Assembly: GCF_008831285.2 (NCBI RefSeq)
Contig: NC_045140.1
Location: forward strand, 9,050,505 to 9,114,504
Source of the DNA: Nymphaea colorata
Lineage: Eukaryota > Streptophyta > Magnoliopsida > Nymphaeales > Nymphaeaceae
Reading direction: 5' to 3'
Length of the DNA stretch: 64,000 bases
The notes below the pieces were generated by a model, which saw only the letters and a program-made list of their open reading frames with translations, was not told where the DNA came from and did not search any database. Each line of letters starts with the position of its first letter. Position 1 is the stretch's first letter. The position numbers and the translations under genes are program-made. This document shows, one piece after another, positions 12,280 to 24,415 of the stretch.

Positions 12280-15200
12280 CAATATTTACCGGGCCATCGT
12301 CGCATCCATCTTGCTGACCATAATACAAGAGCTGCTGACCTGCATCCACTGAAGGGAGGTGATTGTCCACACTAATTCTTTCATAACATTTTCTGAATAG
12401 GACCCATTTGGCTGGAATGGCTCTGCACCCTTCAATCATGGCTCATAATTTATGTTTCCAGCAGTTGTTAGAAGATATGATCGTGAGGCTTCTTGAACTG
12501 TTCATCATCTTACCTAGCCAAAGCTCCAACAGCTGCATTTCAGCAGCATCCCCCCCACTGTGAGTCATTCTACTTTCCGATTTGTAAGTTCCAGCATCCT
12601 TGTCCCACCAGACTGCAGCCACCATTAACCTTAAATTGAATCTTCTGTGTACAACTTGAAGAGTATGATCGTCCTTATGTATTTCTCCTCTCTTATTACA
12701 GAAAAGATCAGTGAACCACCATATTTGAGTCAGTTTCCAGTCTTCCTCATGCCAAAAGATCGCCTCAGCCACCCTTTGTCCTATCTTCCAAATCTGATTC
12801 CTAACGCTAGCAATGGATGGGTGATGCCAATTATCATGGGCAGCTTGGTTGCGTGTCCACCAGAGTTGCCATACTACAATATGGAACATTACATGCCAAT
12901 ATTTACTTATCCATCTATGTGGAAACTTAATCTCGTACCAGTTTTTGAGCTCCTCATTAATGTTCCGCCAAGGAAATCTCCTTCGGTTGAACTTGTTTAC
13001 TATCCAACTCCACACATTTCTTGCCACTTGACAGGAAATTAAGATATGGTGGTTGCTCTCTTCCTCGGATTTATAAAGGAAGCATCTGTTAACTAAGGGC
13101 AGACCCAGATGCTTCAAGTGGTCAGTAGTCAGGAGCCAATGTTTGAAGGCTAGGTAAACAAACCAGTTGGCGCGCGCCGGGGCATTTGCATCCCAAACCA
13201 GCTTCTTCCAAGTCTCCTTATTACCTTTGCTTCTCACCATGTTCCAAACAAGTGAGCTAGTGATTTCATGGTTAGCATTAATCTTAAACACCAATTTTGT
13301 CTTCCCTGTCTGAGAGATGGGTATTCCTAATATCATTCAGTAAGGAGGAAAGTGAAGCCTCTTCAATTCTATAGATCAGTGAGAGGTGATAGTCATGCCT
13401 AACCTACTCATAGAGTTCTCCTTGAACTCTTTGTATAAGGATACCATGACTCCAATCATCCACCCAAAATCTGATCTTTTTCTCAATGCCAGCTTTCCAA
13501 AAAACGAGATTTTCTATCAGCATCCGTCCCCAAAAAAGGCTGATCCATGCCCATGAGCCTTTCCATGGCTTCTTAGTAGACCAAAAGCTCCTGATATTTC
13601 TGAGATACCACATTCGAATCACAAAGATGATAAGGAGTGGCCCTCTAGAATTTTGCAGCATGTAGTTGCCATAAGTGCTGCGTTCCACTCCACAAGGGCC
13701 TAGAGTCCAACACCACCCTCCTCCTTAGGCTTACACAAAATCTTTCCAAGCAACTAGATGGGTGGCCCTAGAGGAGCTATTGTAAGCCCAAAGAAAGTGC
13801 GCCATTTTCCTTTTTATAGTGATCAGAGTTTTTTTTTGGCATTCTAAACCCTTTCATCCAGTAGACACCCGAAGTCGTAAGGTTGTGTTTGACTAGGCTC
13901 AAACGCCCTGCAAAGGAGAGAAAGTTAGTTTGCCACGCCACCATTTTCCTTTCAAGTCTACCTATAAGATCAGCATAGTGATCCTCCTTCATTTGGCCAA
14001 CAAAAAAAGGCAAACCAAGATACTTGAAAGGAAGCTTATCAATTTTCCATTCCAAGTTAGAGGACAGTACGTTGGCTTTACTATCGCTGACTCCAAACAT
14101 GAAGATGGATGATTTCCTCCCATTGATCTTTAGGTCTGCGCAACTCTCTAGCTGGCCAAGGAAGGAGGCAGTCCTAGATAGGGATCTGCAAGTAGAGCTC
14201 TGCATAAAAGCAAAACGTCATCTGCAAAAAGAAGAGAGTGAATATTAGGCAAGGAATATGACTTTTTGTGGAGCCTAATGATTCCCCTATTTGTGCGATT
14301 TTGGAAGCCACGGCAAAAAAATTCCATGACTATTATGAATAGGTAGGGGGAGAGAGGACCTCTCTATCGAAGGCCCTTCCTCCACTCAAAGATTCTACCT
14401 TCTTCCCCATTAAGTAGGATTGAGAAGGTCACCATCAACGCACATGTCATGATACGAGTCACCCATGTAGGGTGAAAACCAAGCATTAGCATGCTATTCT
14501 TGAGGAATTTCCATGAAACTCGATCATAGGCTTTTGAGAGGTCCATCTTGAGCATAATCGCTTCACTCTTCCGTTTGTGAAGAAAGTCGACCAAGTCATT
14601 CGCCAAGGCCACCTGATCATGAATTATTCTCCCCTTAAGAAAAGCTCTTTTGTTGAGGCTAGCAATGTGGTTCAAGATACTCTGCATACAATTAACCATT
14701 ACTTTAGAGATGATTTTGTAGAGGCTGTTACAAAGAGCAATAGGGTGGAAATCCTCAATTCAAGATGCCCCGCAAAACTTGGGAATGAGCATTGAGTTGG
14801 TATGATTGATGCTTTTGACTATCTTCCCACATTAGAAAGAATTACTAATAGCTTGGTGGATGTGGTACTGGATAGTAGGCCACATGATTCGATAAAAATC
14901 ATTCACAAAGCCATCAGGACCTGCAGCGCTATCCTCATCTAAACCAAAGACTACCTATTTGACTTCTTCAATGGTGACTGGAGCAAGAAGGGTAGCATTC
15001 TGCTCATCTGAAACCATCTCACTGTCTGCAATACCCTCCATAATATCCCCAGTGGCACCATCTTCGTTCATGAAAGCATAAAAAAAAGTGATTGCTCCCT
15101 CCATAATCTCTTCCATGGTTTCATACTTGTGTCCATTGACTTCCATAATTTCAATCTTATTCTTCTTAATATGGTTGTTGACAACTGCTTGGATCAGACT

Positions 15201-16246
15201 TATTTCTCCACATAATTTCTTCTAAGAGTAGGACACAGTTTAGCTCTTGGAGGGACAGATTCCTCCATTGTGGCAGACATGTTGCTTTGATCGATAGCTA
15301 GTTGGGCCTGCCCGAGTTGGGCATACAAGAACTTCACCATATCATCTATCCTGCCAAACTCCTCTTTGTTCCATCTATTGAGCCTCTTCTTGACTGCTGT
15401 CAACTTACCCACAACTCTTAGCATGGGGCATCCATAATGGACCGTGGCCCAAGCTTCATTGGTAATCTCTCTCCCCTACTATCGTTGAGCCATGGCTTAA
15501 AAAATCTGAATCTTTTTTCCCTTCTCTCTTGAAATCTTCTATCTCTCAACTCCATAACCATAGCCTTGTGATCATCGTGGGCAAGCTCTATGTTCAAGGA
15601 AACATGCCACCGGAAGGTCATTGGCACCGTAGTGCTTGATGAAACACCAATCAATTTTACAAAGAATACACGCATCTCCTTGTCTTCAATTAGACCATGT
15701 GAAGGCATTCGGCAAGGTCTTTATCTCTTGCAAATTACTATCATATATGAATTTATTGAAGAGTCTACAATATTGAGGATGCAGAGCCCTACCAGTTTTG
15801 TCACCCTGCGATCTCATTGCATTACAGTCTCCCATCATGATAACAGGACACAAGTTCTTGTTTATTTCCTCCTTTAGGAGACAATAGCAATTGCTTTTCA
15901 GTGTAGGATTGTTTGAAAGATAAACCCCAAATACCTTCATCGATCTATTATAACCCCTCATTTTGAAGGATAAAGTGATCCACCATCGAGAGGCTTGGCA
16001 CTAAAATGCAGATAGTCTGCTTATACGCTAGAAACAAGCGATCCTGGCTATCCCATCAGCTTGCTGTTGGTTAGAGGCAACACCCTCAAAACGTGTGTGC
16101 AAAGCAATACTTTCAATGATCGACTCCTTAACAAGAGTGTCAAGGAGAAAAACGACGTTAGGCTTCACATAATTGAGCAGGGAGATGATGTCTCTCTGAG
16201 CCGCTGCCCTTGCAGCCTCCGGCACATTCCAGACCACAATTTTCAT
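12280..16246 (-). pseudogene. LINE ORF2 (APE endonuclease, reverse transcriptase, zf-RVT, RNase H)
   Basis: ORF2 starts at 16246 with MKIVVWNVPEA; its ATG overlaps the ORF1 stop as ATGA. The endonuclease follows (GDCNAM at about 15835-15818). The RT region has FLKGRIIHDQVALAN and MDLSKAYDRVSW (about 14650-14510) and the catalytic FADD at 14228-14217, then a frameshift near 14205. The zf-RVT and RNase H-like region (13336-12443) contains WKKLVWDANAPARANWF and GGDAAEMQLLELWLG. The tail continues in another frame to about 12280 (SVDNHLPSVDAGQQLL). In the FLxET endonuclease box it has FLLDT, Asp for Glu. Several stops and frameshifts make it inactive. Confidence 0.85.
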
Positions 16247-17430
16247 TGCAAACTTGCCCCCTCTTGGGGACCCTCTGCTTCCTTCATCTTTACTCCCACA
16301 TTCACCAGCCCTTTGTTCCCTTTCTCCTTCCCCCTATTCAGAGTCTCATCTCCATTTCCTACCTTTGTCTTTCTTTTCTTCTGGCGAATCAGTGTCCAAC
16401 CTTCATGCTCCTCCACTGATGGGCTTTTGTCCACCCCTAGTTTTCGTTGACTTCCACCTTTCATTACCAAGGGGTTCTTTGATTTGTTAGGTGGCCACCC
16501 TTGCCCCCTCGTAGCCTGGTTCTGGCTATTTGGAGACTGGTAAGTATTTTCCACACATACCGACACTCCTCTGTTCCTCTCAGCCCCTGCTAGAAATGAA
16601 AAGGTTGGAGGAAAATCTACACCATGCATCCATTCCTTGTCATTTACAACACTGATCTTATGAAAAGGATTAGTAGCCAGAGGTATCGGGTTAGTACCTG
16701 AGGTGCGATGGTTGGGAACCGAGAGGGGGTAGGACTTCCAATCTTGAGCTACAAGATTCTTTTGCAGAGGTTTCTTCTTGCCTAGTTCAACCACAGTTTC
16801 GTCACTCTATAATGCCCTGCATTGAGCAATTCCTTTGATCTGGCTAGAGGCTTGGGGAGAGATCGCCACTGGCTGCTTGTGCCCCCTACCCATGGCATGA
16901 ACTATTTTATGGGCATGTGAAGAGATGTCATCCCCCCATCTGCCTTTGGTAGGAACTCTTTGTTTCACCCTTACGGTTACTTTGTCCTAGGGAGACTACA
17001 CAGGGCAGGCACTATCATTACATTCTACCTTCTGTCTACAATTAGCAACAAGGTGCGCAAGGGCACCACATCTTACACAGTAGATGATCCGAGATTGGTA
17101 AACGACTTCTTGTTTAATGACTCATCCTTCCCCCAAGTCCAATTTGATTGATGGCCGTGGGTGGAACATCACAGGGACTTCAAGTTGAATCCTCGTGAAA
17201 CCTAACTTATCCCTATTTGTTGTGCACTGGTTCGGTGCCACAAAAACTCCATTGATGCTTTTGGCCATGGACTGATACGAGTATCCATTCTAGAGATTGA
17301 TGGGCAAACCCAAAGTAAGACTGTTTGGTCCACAGTGATTTTCATCTCCTGCCCTAGGACCCGTTGACTAGCAATCAATGTTCAAGCCCACACTTTCCAT
17401 CCCCTTTTGGCCAGCACAAGTGGATCTCTT
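16243..17430 (-). pseudogene. LINE ORF1 (RNA-binding, CCHC knuckle)
   Basis: The upstream part (17430-17150) resembles the DUF4283-type N-terminal region of plant LINE ORF1 proteins. Around 17090-17030 the minus strand encodes YCVRCGALAHLVANC, a CX2CX4HX4C zinc knuckle. The C-terminal 183 residues (16794-16243) are open, basic and low in complexity, as in other plant ORF1 proteins. Such proteins bind element RNA and accompany it back to the nucleus. Stops occur between the knuckle and the C-terminal part. Confidence 0.7.
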
Positions 17431-18112
17431 CTTAGATGTCCAAGAAAAAAAACAAAAACAAAACAATGGTTTTGGCTATCATATTAAACTTGCTCATATT
17501 ATTGAACCCAACACCTTTATCAATTTTATATACTTGGAGTCAGTGTCAAGAATCCAATTTGACTAAATTAAGAAGATATATAATGCTAAATCAAACATAC
17601 ATAGACCATATCATAAGCTTGTGTTAAAGACATGGTTTTAGCATAACAACAACTTTAAAAACATATAAACTTTCAACGCTAAGATCGAGCTTCAGCAACA
17701 TAGTTTCAGTGTCACAGATTAAGTTAAAATTTTTAGTAAAAGAACAACTAAATTCCAACCTTCATCGACCTTCCATGGACATAATAAGGTCAAAACTGGT
17801 GTGGCGATAGGTAGGGAGCTTCTGGTGCCGTTTTGTGGTGAACTGATCCTTTGATTCAATTTCCAAAGAAGAGAATACACAATTATGCACATTTAAGAGC
17901 CTGACTTTTAAGAATGTGAAGTTTAGAGAAGTAAAAATGCATATTATATATCGACAAGTAAATAATAGAAATTCAACTTTATTGTGGTAAGAAGATTGAT
18001 TGGCTTTCACTTTCATTATATGAAGGCTTCAAAAAGGGGAATCTATCGCAAAAGGAACATCGTAGCAATTTTTACAACTTTTGGTTAGGTTGGAGTTGTA
18101 GTTAGACACTTA
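17431..18112. other. AT-rich spacer, no gene recognised
   Basis: Between the LINE and the Harbinger element there is no family I recognise. An A-rich stretch (17442-17465) adjoins the LINE edge. Confidence 0.4.
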
Positions 18113-18279
18113 GAGGTCGTTTAATGGCCACATGACACGTAGAATAGAATGCACATGTCCTGTTTAGTTGATTTTTTCATCAAACACTGTCCATAGGACA
18201 GGCTGGACACGACGGACGATTGGACAAGAGTATAGATTATATTTTTGTTCCATTCTGTTCCGAGCTAACTCTTGGAACA

Positions 18280-18625
18280 GACAGAACAACGTCTCCCACC
18301 CCTGACCCCGAGCCCCCAACCCCGTTGTCTTTCTCTCCTTCTCCTCCGTCTCCACTCTCGAGCTGCCATTCTCCTCCATCTCCACCCCCATCCCTGTTGT
18401 CTTTCTCTCCTTCTCCACCCTCGAGCTGCCCTAGCCCTTTCTGTTTCTCTCATTCTCCTTTGTCTCCATGGGAGGGCGACCGTCAGATGCTTTTGTTCCC
18501 GTCTGCTGAAAAATATCGCTCCTCTGCTTCTTCCTCTTCTTCCGCATCTCCACCTTCTCCCCTTTCTCTTCATCCTCACACTTCCACTTCTGCTAATCTA
18601 GTTTTGGCCTCTCCTGCTCGCTATC
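18280..18625. repeat. CT-rich low-complexity tract
   Basis: A strongly pyrimidine-rich plus strand (CCT, TCTCC and CCCTC units) gives overlapping open frames on both strands that I take as artefacts. It lies close behind the left end of the Harbinger element and might be a leader or promoter tract. Confidence 0.7.
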
Positions 18626-19779
18626 CTTATTCAGGAAAGAAGGGGTGGAGTTTCATTTTCATGTGAGCATGAAAGATTCAGATGGGGACAACCGGAAGCG
18701 AAATGACACCTCTCCCTACCCGTACTTCGAAACGCAACCCCACCTCCGAAATGATCCCTTTTTCCTCTTCAAAGTTCAAACCTGTCTCATTTTCTGCCTT
18801 CTCTTTCTCTTTTCCTTTTTCTCTTGAAATTAAAGAAAGGTCCTGTGAAAGCGAAGACAAGGATGACTTATTTCGACTCCTCTTTTTGGGATTTCAATGT
18901 CTTTCTTGTGGTTTCAGGCCCGCTGGAGTCATTGAGGGACTTATCTGCCCCCATTGGTCTTTCCCGTTCATCGGCCTCTTCAGTTGGAAGAAGGAAGAAA
19001 GACGTGGAGCTTTCTCTTTCTGAGAGATTGAAGATTTTGGTAGTGGCAGTGAAGTGAGTAATCCCTTCTCTTTCTCTCCCTCTTTCTCTTGAAACTGTAG
19101 TTGGTACTTGTCACTCTGCTCGAGCTTCGTCTCTGTTGTTTTGAGCCAGATTATGCAGGCTTCCATGACAGTCACATCTACTCTCATTCTCAAAAAATTT
19201 TCTCAGTGTCGAAAGTCCTATCTAAATTTTTCATTAGCCAACTAGGGAGGGAATAGAGTTGGCACCAGACATGATAGTGATCATCATGTCTAGTGCTGAT
19301 GGCAGAGCCCTCCCCATCAGTAAATTGTTTATGGTCATGAAAGGTTTGCACAAAGTTCAGGACGTTAGAGGGAGGCAAGTTTTTGGCATGGATAAGGTTA
19401 GAGGTGCTCAATGTGTGCTGACCAATAGAGCTTGGATGGTTTTAGGTTAGGTCCTTGTTGCCAACAGATGTGCTCTAGGAGATAGATCCCTGAGAAATGT
19501 CGTTTCTGCAGAAAAACACATTCATGGGCGAGCAATTACCTTCTTGGGTATATAACATTGTTGGATTGGCTGAAATTGACTTCGAAAGATCGGATCTCCA
19601 AATGGTCATATAAAATTCAATTACAAGAAATTTAGCTCATGTATGAATAGAAATGAATCTAAACACGTTGTTGACATGCATTGAGAAACGACAATTTGGG
19701 TTTACATGAATGGCTACAATCCCTTATGATAAAGGGTTATGGCTATTTATACTAATTAGCCATTTTTCATTTTCCAAGA

Positions 19780-19975
19780 AAGGTCTAGGAAAGAGTTGTA
19801 GACTCTATTGAACCAACTACCAGTGCTCGGACCTGAAACATGGGGAGTTCACTGAAGCAGAAGAGAAGGCCATTATGAAGCTTGTCGAGAACAGACAATT
19901 TGGTGCCAGTCTATTAGGGATATGCTTGACCTAATGAAATAGAAACTTGGCAGAACTACTTGGGTTATGACAAGG
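19780..19975 (+). pseudogene. R2R3-MYB exon fragment inside the Harbinger element
   Basis: The plus strand encodes GKSCRLY, one stop, then [31 protein letters not shown]. This matches the end of repeat R2 and start of repeat R3 of plant R2R3-MYB transcription factors (usual form [22 protein letters not shown]). It corresponds to the usual second exon: a TTTTCCAAG acceptor-like edge stands just before it. Further on, NEIETWQNYLG resembles the NEIKNYWN end of R3 but is damaged. No first exon was found. It is clearly broken and may be a captured gene piece. Confidence 0.65.
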
Positions 19976-22182
19976 CAAAAAATTGAAATCGAACCAATAG
20001 AACATTAAGAACAGTGACAAATAAAGAGATTTAGCTTTGTAGATTTTCTGAAAGTTTTCATATTTTTTCCGTGTATAAATTTTAGGCGCATTTGATGGCA
20101 GGACTTGTTTTCATGCTTATCTGACCATGGAAGTCCTTTTTTGTCATATAAACCTTTGCTGAATGTCTGCAATATTTTGTGTTTGACTATGTTACTTTGT
20201 AGATAAAATCTATCTGCTATTACATGCTTAGTGTGCTCTGGAGAGCCAAAAACTTTCATCCATAACTTACTGGTTGTTTATCATCCACGTGAATTGTCTT
20301 CGCATTGGACAAATCCACTCCTATCTTTCTAAAAAGAATAAGAGCATTGTCTGTTGTCCTTCAATTGTCTCTAGCTTCTTGTGAATCTCTGATGTAAATA
20401 TTTTATAGTTTTGGTTCTCCTCAACTATATTCTTTTATCCTATTATGACCTTACAAGAAGCAAATAGTTAGATTGGAATGCTCTTGCTGTGTCCTACTCT
20501 CACATTTTGCTAGAGTAGGCAATCTCTGTGGTGTTCTTTGACGGTATAACAAATTTTGGCAGCATTAGCTCTTTTACTTCAACTGATTTAACAGGCAAGC
20601 AATGTCTGTCTTGGTACTTAGGAAAATAATTTTGTTTTGTACTTTGGTTGATATCTTAACATTTTAATAGAAAGCAAACAGTTTTCCATTAAGATAGAAA
20701 CCTGTAATCTATGACTTGAATACTTACCTTGGAGATTGGTTTAAGAGTCAGACAACCAAATGCATGCGAAGATGAAAGGCCTTTTGATATTGCTCGATAG
20801 ATTTATTACATATGATTATAAGAAATTTTAAGTTGGACTCAGAAAAAGCTGGACAAGACAAATGGGTCCTTGATGCCTTGGCAAATAAGTTGCTGGCAAG
20901 AATTTTATGCTTTGTTCTTTTTTGCTTATACTTGAGAACTTGTCTATCTTACATTTGAAACCCTTGTTTTATATTCCAAAATCTGATGAAAATGTCTATT
21001 TAGTCACTGTAGATAAGCCTGAGAACCGATTTGCTAAATTTGCTCTAATACAACTAAATGGTTCTTCAAGTTAAGAAAAAAATCATGAAGGACAAGTGCT
21101 TCCTGGTCTTATTGGAATATCTATTCTTAGAATCATTAAACAAAAGCCAATGGTTTTTTTTTTTGGAGGTTATGTGGATTTCAAGCATTAGTTTTGGCAT
21201 ATGCAGCTTATATTAACATTTTAACATGTGATAATCTGATGTACAGTGGGGAATTGATTCTTTTATTTATAGTATCTCTTGTTAGAGAACTTTTATTCAG
21301 GTGTTCTTCATGCTTTACTGCAGGCATGTGAGTGACAAAGAAAAGCATTTTTACGTGCTGTTTATGGATTTCTGATTGTCATCTTGAAAAAATTATTGAC
21401 AGCATATTGATTTTTATTTATGAAGAAATCATAATCCCATTCTTTGACTTGGCTCATAATAACATAATCTTTAGTTAAGCATTTGATGTTGTGTTCTACA
21501 GCTCTGCTTGCTAGTTAAACAAGTTATTGAAAAATGGACCAAAAGAAGAACACCCACCTGGAAAAAAAAGGGGGTAAAAACAACCTTTACATAAAGCTGA
21601 TCTGCCAATAACTTGACTTTCTCTTTCATGGTGGGGACAAAGATGACACCAGTGAGCATCCACTAGATGGAGTGGGTCCCTTGGATAAGGAAATGGGGTT
21701 TCACTTGAGTTGGCACCTAGAAGGACGTGATATAGTTCAAGAATTTTTCAAAATTATTTCTAGTAATATAAATAGATCGGGTATGGAATCTAAATCCAAT
21801 ATGAAGTAAAATTACATAGAATCTGATTAATTCAAGTGCAGTAAAGGCTGGATCTAACACAAGATTCGACTGCACCTGAATTGTTCATAGCTTTCAGCTA
21901 ATGACTTTTATTCCATTTTCCATGCATACAAAATCAATCAACAACCCTGAATTGAGCCTGAGCTACAAAATTATATTGTAGTTTGTACTGCTTGCAAATA
22001 TTTCATCATTCGGTCTTCCTCCATGTTCTTTATCATCTATTACAATATATAAAGAGTTATGTTCTGCTTTCACTTTTTATACTGTTGTTGTATATTTTTT
22101 TATTCCCACAAGTCAATTGTTTAAACTTATTTCATGTAACTAAATTACTTGATCTTCTTGTATTTCTACTTGTTAAACTTAG

Positions 22183-22914
22183 ATGAGTAGCCACCATGAA
22201 AACTACAGTGAGATGAAGATCAAGTGTGGTTTTTATTTGACATGATGTTAGAGCAAGCTAAGATTCCTAGAATGTGCACATCTTGTGGACTAAAAAAAAA
22301 CAGTTATGAAGGTCGTTGAACAAAAAATGATGGAAGCATATGGACCAATGTTTATATTAGAGAAAATTTGAAACAAGCTGAAAAGAGCAAAACCTGACTT
22401 GCAAGTGATGAAAGAGATGCTTACTGCTTCAGGATTTGGGTAGGACCCAGATAAAAAAATTATACAAGCAGATGATAACTTGTGAAAAGAGTATATACAA
22501 AAATACCCAAATAGAAAAAAATATATATAGCCAACAACATGGAAGTATTATGAGCATGCAATGGAAATTTGGAAATCTTCCACTGCATTGGGTGATAATA
22601 GGAGTGACATAGATAGTAGGACACTAGATGATGTACAAATAAATGTGGATGAACAAGATGTGAATGATTTTCAGTTACCTACTTCACCAAGAAATAGTAA
22701 TGCTCATACTCAGGGAGAAACCTCTAACAGTACAAGGGGAAACAAAAGAGCGAGAACTTTCACAACCATGAATGATGATATTTTTGAAACCATTTGTCAG
22801 TACATATCACAACTTGTGGAAACCCAACCTATAGCTATTTTGCTGAAGACTGGAGCAATTTTAAGAGATATGCATGCAAAAGGAGAAATACTTAATCATT
22901 TGTTTTTCAGATAA
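22183..22914 (+). pseudogene. Harbinger ORF1, Myb/SANT-like DNA-binding protein
   Basis: Around 22400-22590 the sequence, read across a few stops and shifts, carries the Myb/SANT-like (Myb_DNA-bind_3) signature: SGFGWDP-like, QADDNLW, KYPN and TWKYYEHAMEIW blocks. The last 117 residues (22561-22914) are open, hydrophilic and end in MHAKGEILNHLFFR. In this superfamily ORF1 helps bring the transposase to the element ends. Stops in the Myb-like part show the copy is dead. Confidence 0.75.
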
Positions 22915-23252
22915 GTCGATTTACTTTTTAGTTTTGATAAAACAAACACTTTTCTTATGATGCCACGTGAGTTGCAGGTTACTTGGTTGCACATATAGAT
23001 TGGCTAAACGATAAGTAATGTTTGTAACTGAGTATCGTTATGGAGGTTTGTAATTATGCATTACTTTGATGTGTGCAACTATTTGTAATTTGTGATATAT
23101 TATAATTATTTGTAATAGTGTATTTTTTATTGTTTATAATTTGTTATATATTGTAAATAGTTATGAATTCATGCATGAAATTGTTTTTTATTCCACAATT
23201 TTTTACAATTAAATAGTATTTATTCTCATGAATTTGTGTATTTATTATTAGG

Positions 23253-24415
23253 ATGGATGAAATATCCACAGTTATTTTTATTATATGATTGATGATGGAA
23301 CGCTTGAAAACTCAAGGTAGACCTACTAGAAATTTAGTACACACTAATTGACTAGCAAAGGCCCAATTTGTGCATGACTATATGCATGGACACCCTAGAA
23401 ATTGTTTAGATCTATTGAGGGTGGATCAACGAACATATGCATTATTATGCAGTTTGTTAAAAAGTAGGGAGTTATTGTGTGATGCAAGAGAAATCGAAAT
23501 TGAAGAACAAGTAGTGATGTTTTTCGTTACTTTGGGACATGATCAACGAAATCGACGAACTCAATATGATTTTCAGCACATAGGACAAACAATTTGTAAA
23601 TACTTCAACTTAGTTTTGAAAGCGATTCTCTGTGTTGCACATGAATACGTGAGACATAGAGATGATACTACACCAGCTCAAGTTAGGGGAAATCTATGTT
23701 TCTTTCCATACTTTAAGGTAAACAACCACAATGCACAATAGATATAGTCAATATTTTTATTTTTTGAAAACATTTAGAATACTAACACATATTACATATC
23801 AATAGGATTTTTTGGGAGCAATGGATGGTATACACATTCCAGTATTGTATAGTGTACTAGAAGAAAATCTTCATCTATTAGAAATTCCACATGGTAAGAA
23901 AATAAATATCAATGGTTTAAATTTACTATCATCAATTTAATTGTTTGACTGACAAAACACGTATTGTTGATTATGAAATAGGTACATATTATCTTGCTGA
24001 TGTTGGTTACCCAAATATTGTTGAATTATTAACTCCGTATAGAATATATCAGTACCATCTATCAATTTAATGTGTTTGGATCTAGGCAAATTGAGACAAA
24101 AGAAGAATTGTACAACTATAGACACTCATCTTTGCACACTACTGTGAAGAGAGTGTTTGGTTTGCTAAGACAAGGTTTCGGATTTTGAAGAATCATGTGT
24201 CATATCCGATATCCACTCAAGTTAAAATTATACAAGCAGCATGTGTTATTCATAATTTTATAATCAACTACAATCCAAATGCTAAATAATTTCATTTTGA
24301 TGATATAAATGATAGTGAAGTAAGTGAAATTATAAATGATGATGAAAATAATGAACAAACGCAAATAAGTGACAACAACAATGAACTTTGTGAGTACTTC
24401 AACAATGTGGAATGA
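23253..24415 (+). pseudogene. PIF/Harbinger DDE transposase
   Basis: The N-terminal helix-turn-helix part is open at 23370-23741 (EIEIEEQVVMFFVTLGHDQR, HIGQTICKYFNLVLKAI). After a probable intron the DDE_Tnp_4 core begins: GAMDGIHIPV with the first Asp at 23824-23826, and YYLADVGYPN with the second Asp at 23999-24001. The third block reads YRHSSLHTTVKRVFGLLRQ; the residue usually Glu (as in IERTFG) is Lys at 24147-24149. The end is NNELCEYFNNVE at 24415. Frameshifts and stops between blocks add to the damage. Confidence 0.8.

Larger units (their letters stand above)
12100..17430 (-). mobile_element. L1-type LINE (non-LTR retrotransposon), decayed
   Basis: Two consecutive ORFs on the minus strand have the plant L1 order: ORF1 with a CCHC knuckle, then ORF2 with endonuclease, reverse transcriptase, zf-RVT and RNase H-like parts. 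The 3' end lies at about 12100-12150; no clear poly-A tail was seen, so that edge is approximate. The 5' edge near 17430 is set by loss of ORF1-like sequence. Frameshifts and stops break ORF2 into at least seven open pieces, so the copy is dead. Confidence 0.85.

Noticed and set aside
18220-18666. Overlapping ORFs in the CT-rich tract
   Set aside because: Low-complexity sequence with open frames on both strands; no domain.
20005-20259. Minus-strand ORF starting MKVFGSPEH, which recalls the KVFG motif near Copia integrases
   Set aside because: Nothing after the first five residues fits a Copia integrase and no other Copia blocks lie near it.
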